This document shows positions 44,025 through 53,123 of a stretch of DNA of 64,000 nucleotides, piece after piece. Below the pieces are notes generated by a model. It searched no databases and was not told the origin of the DNA. It worked only from the letters and a program-made list of their open reading frames with translations. Origin of the DNA: Clostridiaceae bacterium (GTDB lineage: Bacteria; Bacillota; Clostridia; Oscillospirales; Butyricicoccaceae); the NCBI GenBank assembly GCA_009911355.1, contig QXXE01000011.1:1-64000 (forward strand), in the 5' to 3' direction. Each line of letters opens with the position of its first letter. Position 1 is the stretch's first letter. The translations under genes were made by a program, and so were the position numbers.

Positions 44025-45481
44025 AATTCAATCTCACTTTCAAACATATTTTTGACAGTCTGGCTGGGGACCTCCATCGGGTATTCGCCGGTAAAGCACG
44101 CATCGCAGAAGCCCAGCTTGCAGCCGACCGCAATCCTCCGCGCTGCTTCCACCGAAAGGAAGCCCAGCGAATCCACACCGATGATTTCCCGCATCTCCTC
44201 TACCGTGCGGTTATGGGCGAGCAGCAGCTCGCGGTCGGGGATGTCGGTGCCGAAAAAACAGGGATGGCGGAACGGCGGCGCGGAAATGCGCATATGCACC
44301 TCGGAGGCGCCCGCGTCGCGCAGCAGCTTCACCAGCCTTGCGCTGGTCGTGCCGCGCACGATCGAATCGTCGACCAGGATGACCCGTTTGCCCGCAACCG
44401 CTTCCCGCAGCGCGTTCAGCTTGAGCCGCACCGAGCGTTCCCGCCTGGACTGCCCCGGCTGGATGAACGTCCGCGCGATATAGCGGTTCTTGATGAGCCC
44501 CACCCCGTAAGGGATGCCCGAGCACTTCGCGTACCCGATCGCTGCCGGGATCCCGGAATCGGGCACGCCGATCACCACGTCCGCGCCGACCGGGTGCTCG
44601 ATCGAAAGGTACTTCCCCGCCTCCTGGCGGGCACGCTCGACCGACGCGCCGTCGATTACTGAGTCAGGGCGGGCAAAATAGATGAACTCAAACACGCATT
44701 GTGCCGACGGCGCTTCGATCCCGCAGTGCAGGCTCTTGACCCCGTCGCGGCTGGCCACAACGACCTCCCCGGGCTCGATATCGCGCACAAATTCGGCTCC
44801 CAGCGCATCAAACGCGCACGATTCGGAGGCGAACAGCACCGCATCCCCCAGCCGGCCCATGCACAGCGGGCGCATCCCGCGCGGGTCCCGCGCCGCAATC
44901 AGCTTGCGGGGGGACATCACAACAAGCGAGTATGAGCCGCGGATCACCTGCATGGCCCGCAGCACCGCTTCCTCAATCGACGCGGAGTGGATACGCTCGC
45001 GCACGATGGTGTAAACCAGCACCTCGGTATCCGACGACGAGCGGAAGATGCCGCCCGCAAGCTCAATCTCGCGGCGCAGCTCCATCGCATTCACAAGGTT
45101 GCCGTTGTGCGCAACCGCAAGGTTGCCTTTGATGTGCGTGATGGAAAGCGGCTGTGCGTTCTCCCGCGAGGGCTGGCCGGTGGTCGAATAGCGCACATGG
45201 CCGACCGCCACCTCCCCGGGCATACTGTCCAGCCGTTCCTGGCTGAACACCTCGCTGACCAGCCCGACGTCCTTGTGGCAGCGGATCACGCCGTTGTGGT
45301 TGACCGCAATGCCGCACGCCTCCTGCCCCCGGTGCTGAAGCGCAAACAGCGCGGTATAGGTATCGTGAGCGGGGCTCACCTCCGGGCAGCCGGGCGCGAA
45401 GATGCCAAACACGCCGCATTCTTCATGCACCGCGTCCCCGTCAAACGGGGTATGCGGCAGTCTTTTCATGGTATATTTCAT
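44021..45481 (-). CDS. purF: Amidophosphoribosyltransferase
   Basis: First committed step: PRPP plus glutamine to phosphoribosylamine. It is 486 aa. A short propeptide of about 21 residues precedes the nucleophile Cys ([10 protein letters not shown]), as in the Bacillus-type enzyme. The glutaminase site is complete ([24 protein letters not shown]). The PRPP loop is [14 protein letters not shown]. Cysteines for an Fe-S cluster (AQCVFEF, HPCFFG, FCDACF) are present. ATG 45481 follows AGGAGG; the open frame to 45559 lies in the previous gene. Confidence 0.96.
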   Translation of the reverse strand: MKYTMKRLPHTPFDGDAVHEECGVFGIFAPGCPEVSPAHDTYTALFALQHRGQEACGIAVNHNGVIRCHKDVGLVSEVFSQERLDSMPGEVAVGHVRYSTTGQPSRENAQPLSITHIKGNLAVAHNGNLVNAMELRREIELAGGIFRSSSDTEVLVYTIVRERIHSASIEEAVLRAMQVIRGSYSLVVMSPRKLIAARDPRGMRPLCMGRLGDAVLFASESCAFDALGAEFVRDIEPGEVVVASRDGVKSLHCGIEAPSAQCVFEFIYFARPDSVIDGASVERARQEAGKYLSIEHPVGADVVIGVPDSGIPAAIGYAKCSGIPYGVGLIKNRYIARTFIQPGQSRRERSVRLKLNALREAVAGKRVILVDDSIVRGTTSARLVKLLRDAGASEVHMRISAPPFRHPCFFGTDIPDRELLLAHNRTVEEMREIIGVDSLGFLSVEAARRIAVGCKLGFCDACFTGEYPMEVPSQTVKNMFESEIEL

Positions 45482-45512
45482 ATGTTTCCTCCTGCGAGGG
45501 GTAAATTTCGGG

Positions 45513-45866
45513 CTATTCGTCCGCTTCCCGATCCATATCCTCCTCGACCTGCCGTTCAATCTCTTTCAGCAGCTCGAGGCTGTTCTGAAACAGCGTTTCA
45601 CTGATCGGTTTGCCATCTTCCAGCACCGTAACCTTCGCGCCGCGCCCCACCAGCGCAGTCCGCAGGTCACAGAACATCTGCACACGGTCAATGCCGCGCA
45701 AATCGTCCAGCGGATCCCAGCGCGGGATGGGGTCCTGTTCGGCGACCACCTCGCCTGATTCGATCCGCCGTTTGATCTCCCCTATTGACAGCTCCGGAAA
45801 GCATTTCCGAATCAGCGGGATATGCTTCAAATAGTTGCTGTCCTTCGCGACTTTCAGCTGGTACAC
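45513..45866 (-). CDS. Conserved hypothetical protein between two purF genes
   Basis: 117 aa, GTG start at 45866, only 3 bp after the purF-like stop. A first half (LSIGEIKRRIESGEVVAEQDP) and a later segment (LRTALVGRGAKVTVLEDGKP) resemble the alpha-beta layout of the ribosomal L7/L12 C-terminal domain, split by an insert. The C-terminus is a charged helix. There are no catalytic motifs. The position suggests a partner of one of the flanking PurF proteins. I can say no more. Confidence 0.65.
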   Translation of the reverse strand: MYQLKVAKDSNYLKHIPLIRKCFPELSIGEIKRRIESGEVVAEQDPIPRWDPLDDLRGIDRVQMFCDLRTALVGRGAKVTVLEDGKPISETLFQNSLELLKEIERQVEEDMDREADE

Positions 45867-45869
45867 GGC

Positions 45870-47291
45870 TTATTCCTTCCCGTTCCAGCAGTAAGTGCAG
45901 ACCTTATCACGGTCGATGCCAATCGCCTCCAACAGCCCTTCGAGCGACTGGTAGCCGAGGGAGCTGAACCCAAACGCCTCGCAGATCGAGCGCAGCATAC
46001 ACTGCCCGCGCTCGGTGTTCGCGTCCGCGTATTCATCCAGGTGCTTCTGCCCCTCGTCGCCCTCCAGCTTCTGCACCGTTTTCCGCGCCAGCAGCTCCAT
46101 TTCCGAGTTGCTTGACGAAAAATTCAAGAATTTGCAGCCGTACATAATCGGAGGGCATGCCGAGCGCATATGCACCTCTTTCGCGCCACTCTCGTACAGG
46201 AACTCGACTGTTTCGCGCAGCTGTGTGCCGCGCACGATGGAATCATCGACAAACAGCAGCTTTTTTCCCTCGATCAGCTCCGGGACCGGGATCTGCTTCA
46301 TTTTCGCAACCTGGTTGCGGATCTTCTGGTTCGCTGGCATAAAGGAGCGTGGCCAGGTCGGCGTATACTTGATGAAGGGGCGCGCAAACGGCAACTGGCT
46401 GGCATTTGCATAGCCGATCGCGTGCGGGATACCCGAATCGGGCACGCCCGCGATATAATCGACCCCCTGCGCAAGCCCGCGCTGCTGGTCGATCTTCGCA
46501 AGCAGCTCCCCGTTGCGATAGCGCATCACTTCAACGTTTTTGCCCTCGTAATTGGAGTTCGGATAGCCGTAATAGGTCCAGAGGAAAGAGCAGATCCGCA
46601 TTTCCTCCCCTGGGGGCGACAGCGTCTCGAAGCCCTCCGCCGTGACCTTGACGATCTCGCGCGGCCCCAGCTCATAAGCGTCCTCGTAGCCCAGCTTATG
46701 GTACGCAAACGATTCAAAGGAAACGCAGCAGCCGTCCTCGCTCTGCCCAATCAGGACCGGCAGCCGGCCCAGCCGGTCGCGCGCCGCAATCACTGCGTCG
46801 GGCGTCAGCACCAGGATCGTAGCCGAGCCGTCAATCTCCTCCTGCGCGTGCAGGATGCCCGAAACAAGGTCGGGCTTTTCGTTAATCAGCGCCGCAATGA
46901 GCTCGGTCTGGTTGACCTTGCCCGAGCTCATTGCCATAAACTGATGGCCGTGGTCGGAAAAATACCGCGCGACGATTTCCTCCGCGTTATTCACGATCCC
47001 AACCGTCGTCAGCGCATACAGCCCCAGGTGCGAGCGCACCAGCAGCGGCTGCGGGTCGGTGTCGCTGATGCAGCCGATGCCGCTGTTGCCCTGGAACCGG
47101 CGCAGGTCGTTTTCAAATTTCGTGCGGAACGGGGTGTTCTCGATGTTGTGGATTTGCCGCTGGAAGCCGGTCTCCTGGTCATAAATAATCATGCCGCCCC
47201 GGCGCGTCCCTAAATGGGAATGGTAGTCCACCCCAAAAAAGATATCCAAAACGCAGTCCCTCTTGGAGATTGCGCCAAAAAAGCCGCCCAT
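45870..47291 (-). CDS. PurF-like protein with an inactive glutaminase domain
   Basis: 473 aa with the overall two-domain layout of amidophosphoribosyltransferase. The protein begins MGGFFGAIS. The nucleophile Cys2 of the canonical MCG start is Gly, and no propeptide is present. The HVRYST, HNGN and DTE elements of the glutamine site are also gone (GIGCISDTD, VGIVNNAEE, KVNQTE). The phosphoribosyltransferase half is well kept, with PDSGIPHAIGYA and the PRPP loop [14 protein letters not shown] (345-358). Fe-S-type cysteines (RICSF, YGCKF, CTYC) remain. It may use ammonia, bind PRPP as a regulator, or act with the 117-aa protein. Confidence 0.85.
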   Translation of the reverse strand: MGGFFGAISKRDCVLDIFFGVDYHSHLGTRRGGMIIYDQETGFQRQIHNIENTPFRTKFENDLRRFQGNSGIGCISDTDPQPLLVRSHLGLYALTTVGIVNNAEEIVARYFSDHGHQFMAMSSGKVNQTELIAALINEKPDLVSGILHAQEEIDGSATILVLTPDAVIAARDRLGRLPVLIGQSEDGCCVSFESFAYHKLGYEDAYELGPREIVKVTAEGFETLSPPGEEMRICSFLWTYYGYPNSNYEGKNVEVMRYRNGELLAKIDQQRGLAQGVDYIAGVPDSGIPHAIGYANASQLPFARPFIKYTPTWPRSFMPANQKIRNQVAKMKQIPVPELIEGKKLLFVDDSIVRGTQLRETVEFLYESGAKEVHMRSACPPIMYGCKFLNFSSSNSEMELLARKTVQKLEGDEGQKHLDEYADANTERGQCMLRSICEAFGFSSLGYQSLEGLLEAIGIDRDKVCTYCWNGKE

Positions 47292-47329
47292 AGGCCCTCC
47301 TTCGTGTTAAAATCCCTGTGCCCTGCCGC

Positions 47330-48040
47330 TTACTTGCCCAGCAGGCGGCGCGCCATTTCCTGATATGCGCCTTCGACGTTGCCAAGGTCGCGGCGGAAAC
47401 GGTCCTTATCCAGCTTTTCACCGGTCTTGACGTCCCAGAACCGGCAGGTGTCGGGGGAAATCTCGTCCGCGAGGACGATCGTGCCGTCGGAAAGCTTGCC
47501 AAATTCCAGCTTGAAATCAACGAGCGTGATCCCGCACGCGAGCAGCGTCTCCTTCAGGAAATCATTGACCGCGAACGCGTACTTTTTAATCCGCTCAATC
47601 TCGTCCCAGGTTGCGAGCCCGAGCGCCACCGCATGGTAATCGTTGATCAGTGGGTCGCCCAGCGCGTCGTCCTTGTAGGAGAATTCAATGGTCGGCTGCC
47701 CGAACACGATGCCCTCCTCCACGCCGTAGCGCTTGGAGAACGAGCCCGCGGAAAGGTTGCGGATAATCACCTCAAGCGGCACGATGGAAACCTTTTTGAC
47801 CGCGGTCTCGCGCTCGGAAAGCTCCTCTACGAAGTGGGTCGGCACGCCGGCCTCCTCCAGCTTCCGCATCAGATGGTTGGTCATCTGGTTGTTGATCGCG
47901 CCCTTGCCGGTGATCGTACCCTTTTTTTCGCCGTTAAACGCCGTTGCGTCGTCCTTATAGTCTACAATCACGACCTCCGGGTCGTCGGTTGCAAACACTT
48001 TTTTTGCTTTTCCTTCGTAAAGCTGTTCCTTTTTCACCAT
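47330..48040 (-). CDS. purC: SAICAR synthase
   Basis: Phosphoribosylaminoimidazole-succinocarboxamide synthase joins CAIR and aspartate. It is 236 aa. [20 protein letters not shown] at the N-terminus and [21 protein letters not shown] near the C-terminus are family signatures. GGAGGAAATC precedes the ATG. It lies 60 bp after purE. Confidence 0.97.
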   Translation of the reverse strand: MVKKEQLYEGKAKKVFATDDPEVVIVDYKDDATAFNGEKKGTITGKGAINNQMTNHLMRKLEEAGVPTHFVEELSERETAVKKVSIVPLEVIIRNLSAGSFSKRYGVEEGIVFGQPTIEFSYKDDALGDPLINDYHAVALGLATWDEIERIKKYAFAVNDFLKETLLACGITLVDFKLEFGKLSDGTIVLADEISPDTCRFWDVKTGEKLDKDRFRRDLGNVEGAYQEMARRLLGK

Positions 48041-48100
48041 GATGATTTCCTCCTGTCAAACAGACCAAATAATACATTTCAAATATCGTCGGCCGGGCGC

Positions 48101-48592
48101 TCAGGCAAACTGCGCGCGGATTTTTTCGTCCTTCGCCGCAACCTCAGCCGCCATGCCGGCCTTGAATTCCAAAAGCTTTTCGGCCAGCGCCCCATCCGAA
48201 AGGGCCAGCATCTGCACCGCGAGGATCGCCGCATTGTCGGCCCCGTCGATCGCCACTGTGGCCACCGGGATCCCCTTTGGCATCTGCACAATGGAAAGCA
48301 GGCTGTCCATGCCGCCCATCACCGACGTACCCATCGGGACGCCGATCACCGGGAGCGTGGTATACGCCGCCAGGACGCCGCCTAGATGCGCCGCCTTGCC
48401 CGCCGCCGCAATGATGACCCCGAAGCCGTCCGCCGCCGCGTTTTTCGCCAGCTGCTCCGCCGCCGCCGGGGTGCGGTGCGCCGACACGATGCGTACCTCG
48501 AACGGGACGGAAAACGCGCGCAGCCGGTCCATACACGCCTGCATCACCTTCAAGTCGCTGTCCGAGCCCATCACAATGCAAACTTTTTTCAT
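48101..48592 (-). CDS. purE: N5-carboxyaminoimidazole ribonucleotide mutase / AIR carboxylase PurE
   Basis: 163 aa. VCIVMGSDSDLKVMQAC and RIVSAHRTPAAAEQLAK carry the mutase active site, with AAGKAAHLGGVLAAYTTLPVIGVP following. ATG 48592 follows GGAGGAGAC; the frame upstream to 48649 reads through the attenuator hairpin. No purK is seen nearby, so it may be a class II PurE that works directly on AIR and CO2. It is the first structural gene of the operon. Confidence 0.95.
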   Translation of the reverse strand: MKKVCIVMGSDSDLKVMQACMDRLRAFSVPFEVRIVSAHRTPAAAEQLAKNAAADGFGVIIAAAGKAAHLGGVLAAYTTLPVIGVPMGTSVMGGMDSLLSIVQMPKGIPVATVAIDGADNAAILAVQMLALSDGALAEKLLEFKAGMAAEVAAKDEKIRAQFA

Positions 48593-48609
48593 GCTGTCTC
48601 CTCCTGCCA

Positions 48610-48642
48610 AAACAAATAGGCAGGACGCAACACGTCCTGCCT
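48610..48642 (-). terminator. Attenuator-like hairpin just upstream of purE
   Basis: Minus strand: AGGCAGGACG pairs with CGTCCTGCCT (10 bp, 5-nt loop), followed by ATTTGTTTT. It ends 18 bp before the purE start. An alternative hairpin is possible: CCTGCC of the 3' arm can pair instead with GGCAGG, which overlaps the purE ribosome site. The two structures are mutually exclusive. Confidence 0.7.
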
Positions 48643-48649
48643 TGTGCAC

Positions 48650-48754
48650 TCAGGGTGCAAAAATACCTGCAAAAATCCCCTTACAGGATTCCGCCTCCAT
48701 ATTTTTTCGTTTGTGCGCGCGCAGAAGGCCGCATCCCTGCTTTTTATAACGCAT
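48650..48754 (-). CDS. Putative leader peptide of the purine operon (34 aa)
   Basis: A short frame with ATG at 48754 and an unusually strong ribosome site (AAAGGGAGG) in the purE leader. It ends 8 nt before the attenuator stem. The peptide starts MRYKKQGCGLL and is rich in Lys/Arg (7 of 34). The end contains a near-perfect tandem repeat (ATTTTTGCAGGT then ATTTTTGCACC, encoding IFAG-IFAP). A translated leader ending at a terminator stem suggests translation-linked attenuation. No known purine, ZTP or PRPP riboswitch consensus was recognised. Confidence 0.5.
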   Translation of the reverse strand: MRYKKQGCGLLRAHKRKNMEAESCKGIFAGIFAP

Positions 48755-48811
48755 GAAACCCCGCCTCCCTTTCGCATTCAAAAAATATGGTTCCATCTTA
48801 ATGACAACTCT

Positions 48812-48840
48812 ATTTTAGCGGTTTTTTGATCGCCGTGCAA
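48812..48840 (-). promoter_or_regulatory. Promoter of the purine operon
   Basis: Minus strand: -35 TTGCAC (48835-48840), 17-bp spacer, -10 TAAAAT (48812-48817). Transcription would start near 48805, giving a leader of about 210 nt before purE. No Bacillus-type PurBox was recognised. Confidence 0.8.
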
Positions 48841-48930
48841 GGGCTTCCCTGCCGTTTTTTGAAAATCGTAGGATTGAACAAACCGCCGCGCGAATTTTCG
48901 AAGATTGTCGTAGTTTCTGCCAGCGCGGGT

Positions 48931-50103
48931 TCAGCCCTCATCCAGAATCCCCCGCGCGTAAAGCTCCTGCTCCATCTGCCGCACGCGCTCGCCCCAGGAG
49001 CAGGCTTTCCCATAGGCAAGGCGCCGCCGCACCTTTTCGGGGTCATTTTCGGCCGCGGCTTCGGCGCATTTTTCGAGGAATTCCGCTTCGCTGTCCGCAA
49101 TATAGGTCACGTCTGCGAAATCCGAGACCTGCAACGGCTCGCGGGTGGAAACGATGGGCTTCCCGGTTGCGAGGTATTCATAAAATTTCAGCGGCGACAC
49201 GTCCTTTGACAGCGCGCCCGCCCGGAATACGTTCAGGCAGACGTCAAACTGTGCAAGAAACGCGGGCAGCTCCGTCTGCGGCACAAGGCCGTGGAATACA
49301 ATATTCGGGTACTTTTTCAAGCGGTCCAAGCTGACCCCCGGCAGCGTGCGCCCGATGAAGAAAACCGTCGCGTCCGGGCGCGCTTTTGCGAGGCTCTCAA
49401 TCAGCGCGTAGTCGATGCATTCCTGAAGCATCCCGACAAAGCCGAACACCGGATGCGGCAGGTTTTTCAACGCGTCCGGGCAAGGCAGGCTTCCTTTTTC
49501 CGACTGCACCCGCGAGAACACCTCATAGGCCGCGCCGTTCGGGATCATTTTTGCGTCTTGATGATAGCCCCGCAGCGTTTCATGCAGGCCCACCGCCGTA
49601 GAAAACACCATATCCGCGCCGCCCGCGAGATCGCGCTCCATGCCGTCCACCACCGGCGCCGAAATATGGCCTTTGTATGCCGAATGCCGGTCGACGCAGT
49701 CATACACCAGCTTTTTATGCGGGAGGTACGGCACGATATCGCACGAAGACGGCGAATAGCACCACAGCACCGTATCCGCCCCGAAGCCATGCGCCCGCAT
49801 CTTCCGCCGCACAAACGCCGCCTGCCGCCTTTGGTTCAGGCGGTTCACCCAGCGGTGCTTGTTAAAAAACGGCAGCACCGGGGGCAGCTGATAGACGGTA
49901 ACGTTCCCCTGCGGCTTGTCCGCCTTTTCCCAGCGTGCAAACAGCCGGGGGAAGCACCGCTTGTCCTTAAACGGCGCGATATAGGACACCGGCGGGTCAA
50001 AATAAAGGATTTCGGCATTGCGCAGGCGCGTCATGACGTTCTGCTTGCGCGTCGGCAGCGGATGGAAATTGGTTGTTGACAGGCACACGATCTTATTTTT
50101 CAT
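48931..50103 (-). CDS. Glycosyltransferase, GT4-like
   Basis: 390 aa of GT-B fold. The N-terminal KNKIVCLSTTNFHPLPTRKQ is followed by a C-terminal nucleotide-sugar region (FGFVGMLQECIDYALIESLA and SPLKFYEYLATGKPIVSTREP). It resembles the family with UDP-galactopyranose/teichuronic-type transferases. ATG 50103 overlaps the 3' end of the fusion gene by 11 bp, so the two are coupled. It likely adds a sugar to a cell-surface polymer. Confidence 0.85.
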   Translation of the reverse strand: MKNKIVCLSTTNFHPLPTRKQNVMTRLRNAEILYFDPPVSYIAPFKDKRCFPRLFARWEKADKPQGNVTVYQLPPVLPFFNKHRWVNRLNQRRQAAFVRRKMRAHGFGADTVLWCYSPSSCDIVPYLPHKKLVYDCVDRHSAYKGHISAPVVDGMERDLAGGADMVFSTAVGLHETLRGYHQDAKMIPNGAAYEVFSRVQSEKGSLPCPDALKNLPHPVFGFVGMLQECIDYALIESLAKARPDATVFFIGRTLPGVSLDRLKKYPNIVFHGLVPQTELPAFLAQFDVCLNVFRAGALSKDVSPLKFYEYLATGKPIVSTREPLQVSDFADVTYIADSEAEFLEKCAEAAAENDPEKVRRRLAYGKACSWGERVRQMEQELYARGILDEG

Positions 50104-52357
50104 CCCGGTTTGCCCCCTCCCCATATTTTTCTGCGATACGGCGCAGCAGCTCCTGCGCGCCCTTTGAATTCTGGCTCTCCCGCTCGGACAGCAGTCCGGC
50201 AAGACGGTGGACCCGGAAATCCAGCGCCCCCGAGACGCATTCGTCAATCAGCGGGCACAGCCGCTCCCGGCTGGCTTCCGCAAGCGGAAGGCAGGGCTGG
50301 CTGCCGATCAGCTCCAGGAAACCGTCTACCTTCGGGTCGTAGGACAGGCCGATCACCGGCACCCCCTGCCCCGCCGAGAACATCAGCGAATGCAGCCGGA
50401 CGCCCACCACCGCTTTCATCCGCGCGAGGATCCCAATCGTGACCTCGATCGGCTGGCGGGTCTTAATGAGATGGTGCGGGCATTTCAGCAGCGCCGCGGC
50501 CTGCTCGGCCGGCGCAAGGTCGCTCGGGAATTCAATCGGCACGAAAACCGGCGTTAAGCCGTGCTTTTCGTAAGCATATTCGGCGGCGGCCGCGATCTCG
50601 CCGACCACCGCGTCCAGCCCCTTCCAGCTGCGCAGGCCGAACCCGATATACTTCCCCTCTGCGGGGATGCCGCAGCCCTCCATCGCAAGGTCGGTGACCT
50701 CCTTCGGCGCGGGGTCCAGGATAATCGTCGGGTCGGCGGACAGGCGCACCTCCGGGCGCGTGATGCCCATGCGGTCGAGCTCGCCCTGCGACAAGTCGTC
50801 GCGCAGGGTGATCAGGTCGACCGACTGGTTGAGCACCTTCGCGGTGCGCACGCGGTTATGCTGCCGCTGGATGGGGCCGATGCCGCATCCGTACATCATG
50901 ACCGCGCAGCCCAGCCGTTTGGCGGCGCTGAGCGTGTAAAGGTAATATTGCAGACTCCGGGTCGAGGTCACGTCCTGCATCAGATTGCCGCCGCCGTTGA
51001 TATACAGCGCCGCCCGCCGGAACCGGCGCAGCACCCCCGGGAAATTGAACGTATAGATCGCGCCCGTGCGGTATTCCAGGCGGGTTTCCTTGGGGCGGCG
51101 CGACATGACCCAGATCGGGCGGTCGCGGTCGAGCGCCCGCATCTCCTGCACAATCGCTTTCAGGATCGCGTCGTCGCCCGCGTTCCCCTTACCGTACGCG
51201 CCGCAGATGACAATGCCATCCTTCGCCGAAACCGGGCGGCGGAAGCGGGCGATGATACGGGCATAGTTTTCCTCCTGGCGGCGGCACATATGCTCCATCG
51301 AAAACTCGTTTGACGCTTTTTCCAGCAGCCGCGCGGCAAACTCCCGCCGCATACCGTCGTCATTTGCCAGCCGGACAAGGTATTTCGCAAGCTGTTCCAC
51401 GTCGCGCGGCTGGTAAATATAGCCGTTTTCGCCGGTGTCGATCAGCTCGGACATGCCGCCAACGTCCGAACAGATCGCGGCGCAGCCCTCCCGGATGCCC
51501 TCCAGCACGGAATAGGGGAAGGTCTCGGACAGCGACGACAGGACGGTCAAATCCATCGCGGCGTAAAACTGGTCGATCGGGTTGACCCAGCCGCAAAACA
51601 CGACCCGTTCCGAGATCCCCAGCGATTTTGCAAGCTTTTTCAGCATGTCGCCGTCCTCGCCCTCGCCGGCGATGAACAGCCGCAGCTGCGGCGCTTCCCG
51701 CAGCGCGATTTGCAGCGCCCGCAGCAGCGTGCCGATATCCTTCACCGCGGTCAGGCGCGCTGCAATGCCGCACAGGATATCCCGTTCGCCCACCTCGACG
51801 CCCCACTTTTCACGGCAGTAGGCGGCGCGGTCGAAGCCGGTCACATGGCCGGAAAAGTCCATGCCGTTGTACATCACGAAAAGCTTTTCCGGGTCGAACC
51901 CGCGCTGGATCAGCGCCTGCGCCATGCGGTCGGCGACCGGCTGGTAATAGTCGAGGAATCGGAGGGCGACCGCGTTCAGTGTCCCCAGCGTATGCTGCTT
52001 GAGCGGCGCGCCCAGGTAGTCCAGCTTGTAGTCGGAGTGTACGGTCGTGATGACCGGCAGCTGCCGCTTGGCGCGGATGAGCGCGCCCATCATATTGGCC
52101 CTTGAGCCGTGGCAGTGGATGACCTCGGGGCGGAAGCTGTCAACCAGCCCGAGCAGCTGCCTGCGCACCCGGGCGAGGTTGATGGTGGGGAATACTTCGA
52201 CATGTATGCCCTCGGCCTTTGCCTCTTCGGCAAACGGGCCTTCGCGGAAGCTGACAAGCACGACCTCGTGTCGCTCGCTGAGCGCCTTGACCAGCGACAT
52301 AATATGGGTTTTTGCCCCGCCGACATCGCCGCCGCCCATCAGTTGCATGATTCTCAT
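50093..52357 (-). CDS. csaB: Fusion of a GT4 glycosyltransferase and CsaB polysaccharide pyruvyl transferase
   Basis: 754 aa. Residues 1 to about 375 are a GT4 glycosyltransferase (MQLMGGGDVGGAKTHIMSLV at the start; SETFPYSVLEGIREG donor motif). Residues about 385-754 are a CsaB-type pyruvyltransferase (ICGAYGKGNAGDDAILKAIV, YINGGGNLMQDVTSTRSL, MYGCGIGPI, GVRLHSLMFSAGQGVPVIG). CsaB adds ketal pyruvate to secondary cell-wall polymer, which anchors SLH-domain proteins. The domains are separate genes in most species I know of. Together they could add a sugar and pyruvylate it. Confidence 0.9.
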   Translation of the reverse strand: MRIMQLMGGGDVGGAKTHIMSLVKALSERHEVVLVSFREGPFAEEAKAEGIHVEVFPTINLARVRRQLLGLVDSFRPEVIHCHGSRANMMGALIRAKRQLPVITTVHSDYKLDYLGAPLKQHTLGTLNAVALRFLDYYQPVADRMAQALIQRGFDPEKLFVMYNGMDFSGHVTGFDRAAYCREKWGVEVGERDILCGIAARLTAVKDIGTLLRALQIALREAPQLRLFIAGEGEDGDMLKKLAKSLGISERVVFCGWVNPIDQFYAAMDLTVLSSLSETFPYSVLEGIREGCAAICSDVGGMSELIDTGENGYIYQPRDVEQLAKYLVRLANDDGMRREFAARLLEKASNEFSMEHMCRRQEENYARIIARFRRPVSAKDGIVICGAYGKGNAGDDAILKAIVQEMRALDRDRPIWVMSRRPKETRLEYRTGAIYTFNFPGVLRRFRRAALYINGGGNLMQDVTSTRSLQYYLYTLSAAKRLGCAVMMYGCGIGPIQRQHNRVRTAKVLNQSVDLITLRDDLSQGELDRMGITRPEVRLSADPTIILDPAPKEVTDLAMEGCGIPAEGKYIGFGLRSWKGLDAVVGEIAAAAEYAYEKHGLTPVFVPIEFPSDLAPAEQAAALLKCPHHLIKTRQPIEVTIGILARMKAVVGVRLHSLMFSAGQGVPVIGLSYDPKVDGFLELIGSQPCLPLAEASRERLCPLIDECVSGALDFRVHRLAGLLSERESQNSKGAQELLRRIAEKYGEGANRDEK

Positions 52358-52448
52358 AACGTTCCTCCAAACACAGGAATACAGTTATTATATACCAATC
52401 CCGCCTATTTGGAAAGCCCTTCTTTTGCTTTTTGCGTGTCTGCACAGG

Positions 52449-52491
52449 AAAACGCCTGCCCGATGCCGGAACACATCGGGCGGGCGTTTTT
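52449..52491. terminator. Terminator between the XRE membrane regulator and the csaB fusion
   Basis: AAAACGCCTGCCCGATG pairs with CATCGGGCGGGCGTTTT (17 bp with one wobble) around an 8-nt loop. It is flanked by A/T tracts on both sides. On the minus strand it ends the upstream XRE gene transcript. Confidence 0.82.
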
Positions 52492-52501
52492 CATGCTGTG
52501 C

Positions 52502-53047
52502 TTATTTTCCCTGACCCTTCCTGCGGGCTGCGGAAAGCCTTTCCCTGCACCGTGCCAGCCTGCGGCGCAGCCCCCTTCCAAACAGGAGGGAAAGCCCCGC
52601 CGCGCCGAGCGCCAGCAGCAGCCACAGCAGCCCGGTCAGCCCGCCGCCGATCACAAAGCCCCAAAAGCCGGTGTAGGCGCGTACCGCCCCGCCCGCCAAA
52701 TGCTCTATAAACACATTGGGGTACAGCGCGGACAGCACCCACAGCGCCATCACGCCGAGCAGCGACGCGGCAAGGAGCGCCGCCCCGCCGAGCGCTTTCC
52801 ATGGGACCGGCTGCCGCGCGGGCGGCTGCGGCGCCGCATACCCCTGCGGGGATACGCCTTTGAGCAGGTAATCGGTTGTAACCGCGAACAGGTCGCTCAT
52901 TTGCAGCACCTTTTCCAGCTCGGGCACTGCGTCGCCGAGCTCCCATTTGCTCACCGACTGCCGTGTCACGCCCAGCAGCCCGGCAAGCTGCTCCTGCGAC
53001 AGCCCGGCGCGTTTCCGCTGCTCTATGATTTTTTCCTTCAGTACCAT
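52502..53047 (-). CDS. XRE-family regulator with C-terminal membrane segments
   Basis: 181 aa. An N-terminal Cro/C1 helix-turn-helix ([21 protein letters not shown], then [20 protein letters not shown]) is followed by a Pro/Gln linker and two to three hydrophobic helices (about residues 80-103, 115-135, 138-160). It has a basic tail. ATG 53047 follows GGGAGGG; the frame upstream to 53125 covers the preceding hairpin. Membrane-tethered regulators of this kind often control a linked transporter or respond to envelope stress. The target is unknown. Confidence 0.85.
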   Translation of the reverse strand: MVLKEKIIEQRKRAGLSQEQLAGLLGVTRQSVSKWELGDAVPELEKVLQMSDLFAVTTDYLLKGVSPQGYAAPQPPARQPVPWKALGGAALLAASLLGVMALWVLSALYPNVFIEHLAGGAVRAYTGFWGFVIGGGLTGLLWLLLALGAAGLSLLFGRGLRRRLARCRERLSAARRKGQGK

Positions 53048-53123
53048 TCCGCAATCCCTCCCTGCACCATCAGGATAGCAGGTTTCCGCTCCTTTGTCTG
53101 CCAAAGCGGCTTGGAATTTTGTC

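Noticed and set aside
48610-48840. Known purine or ZTP riboswitch in the purE leader
   Set aside because: I looked for the conserved purine-aptamer and pfl core sequences and did not see them; the region looks like a leader ORF plus hairpins.
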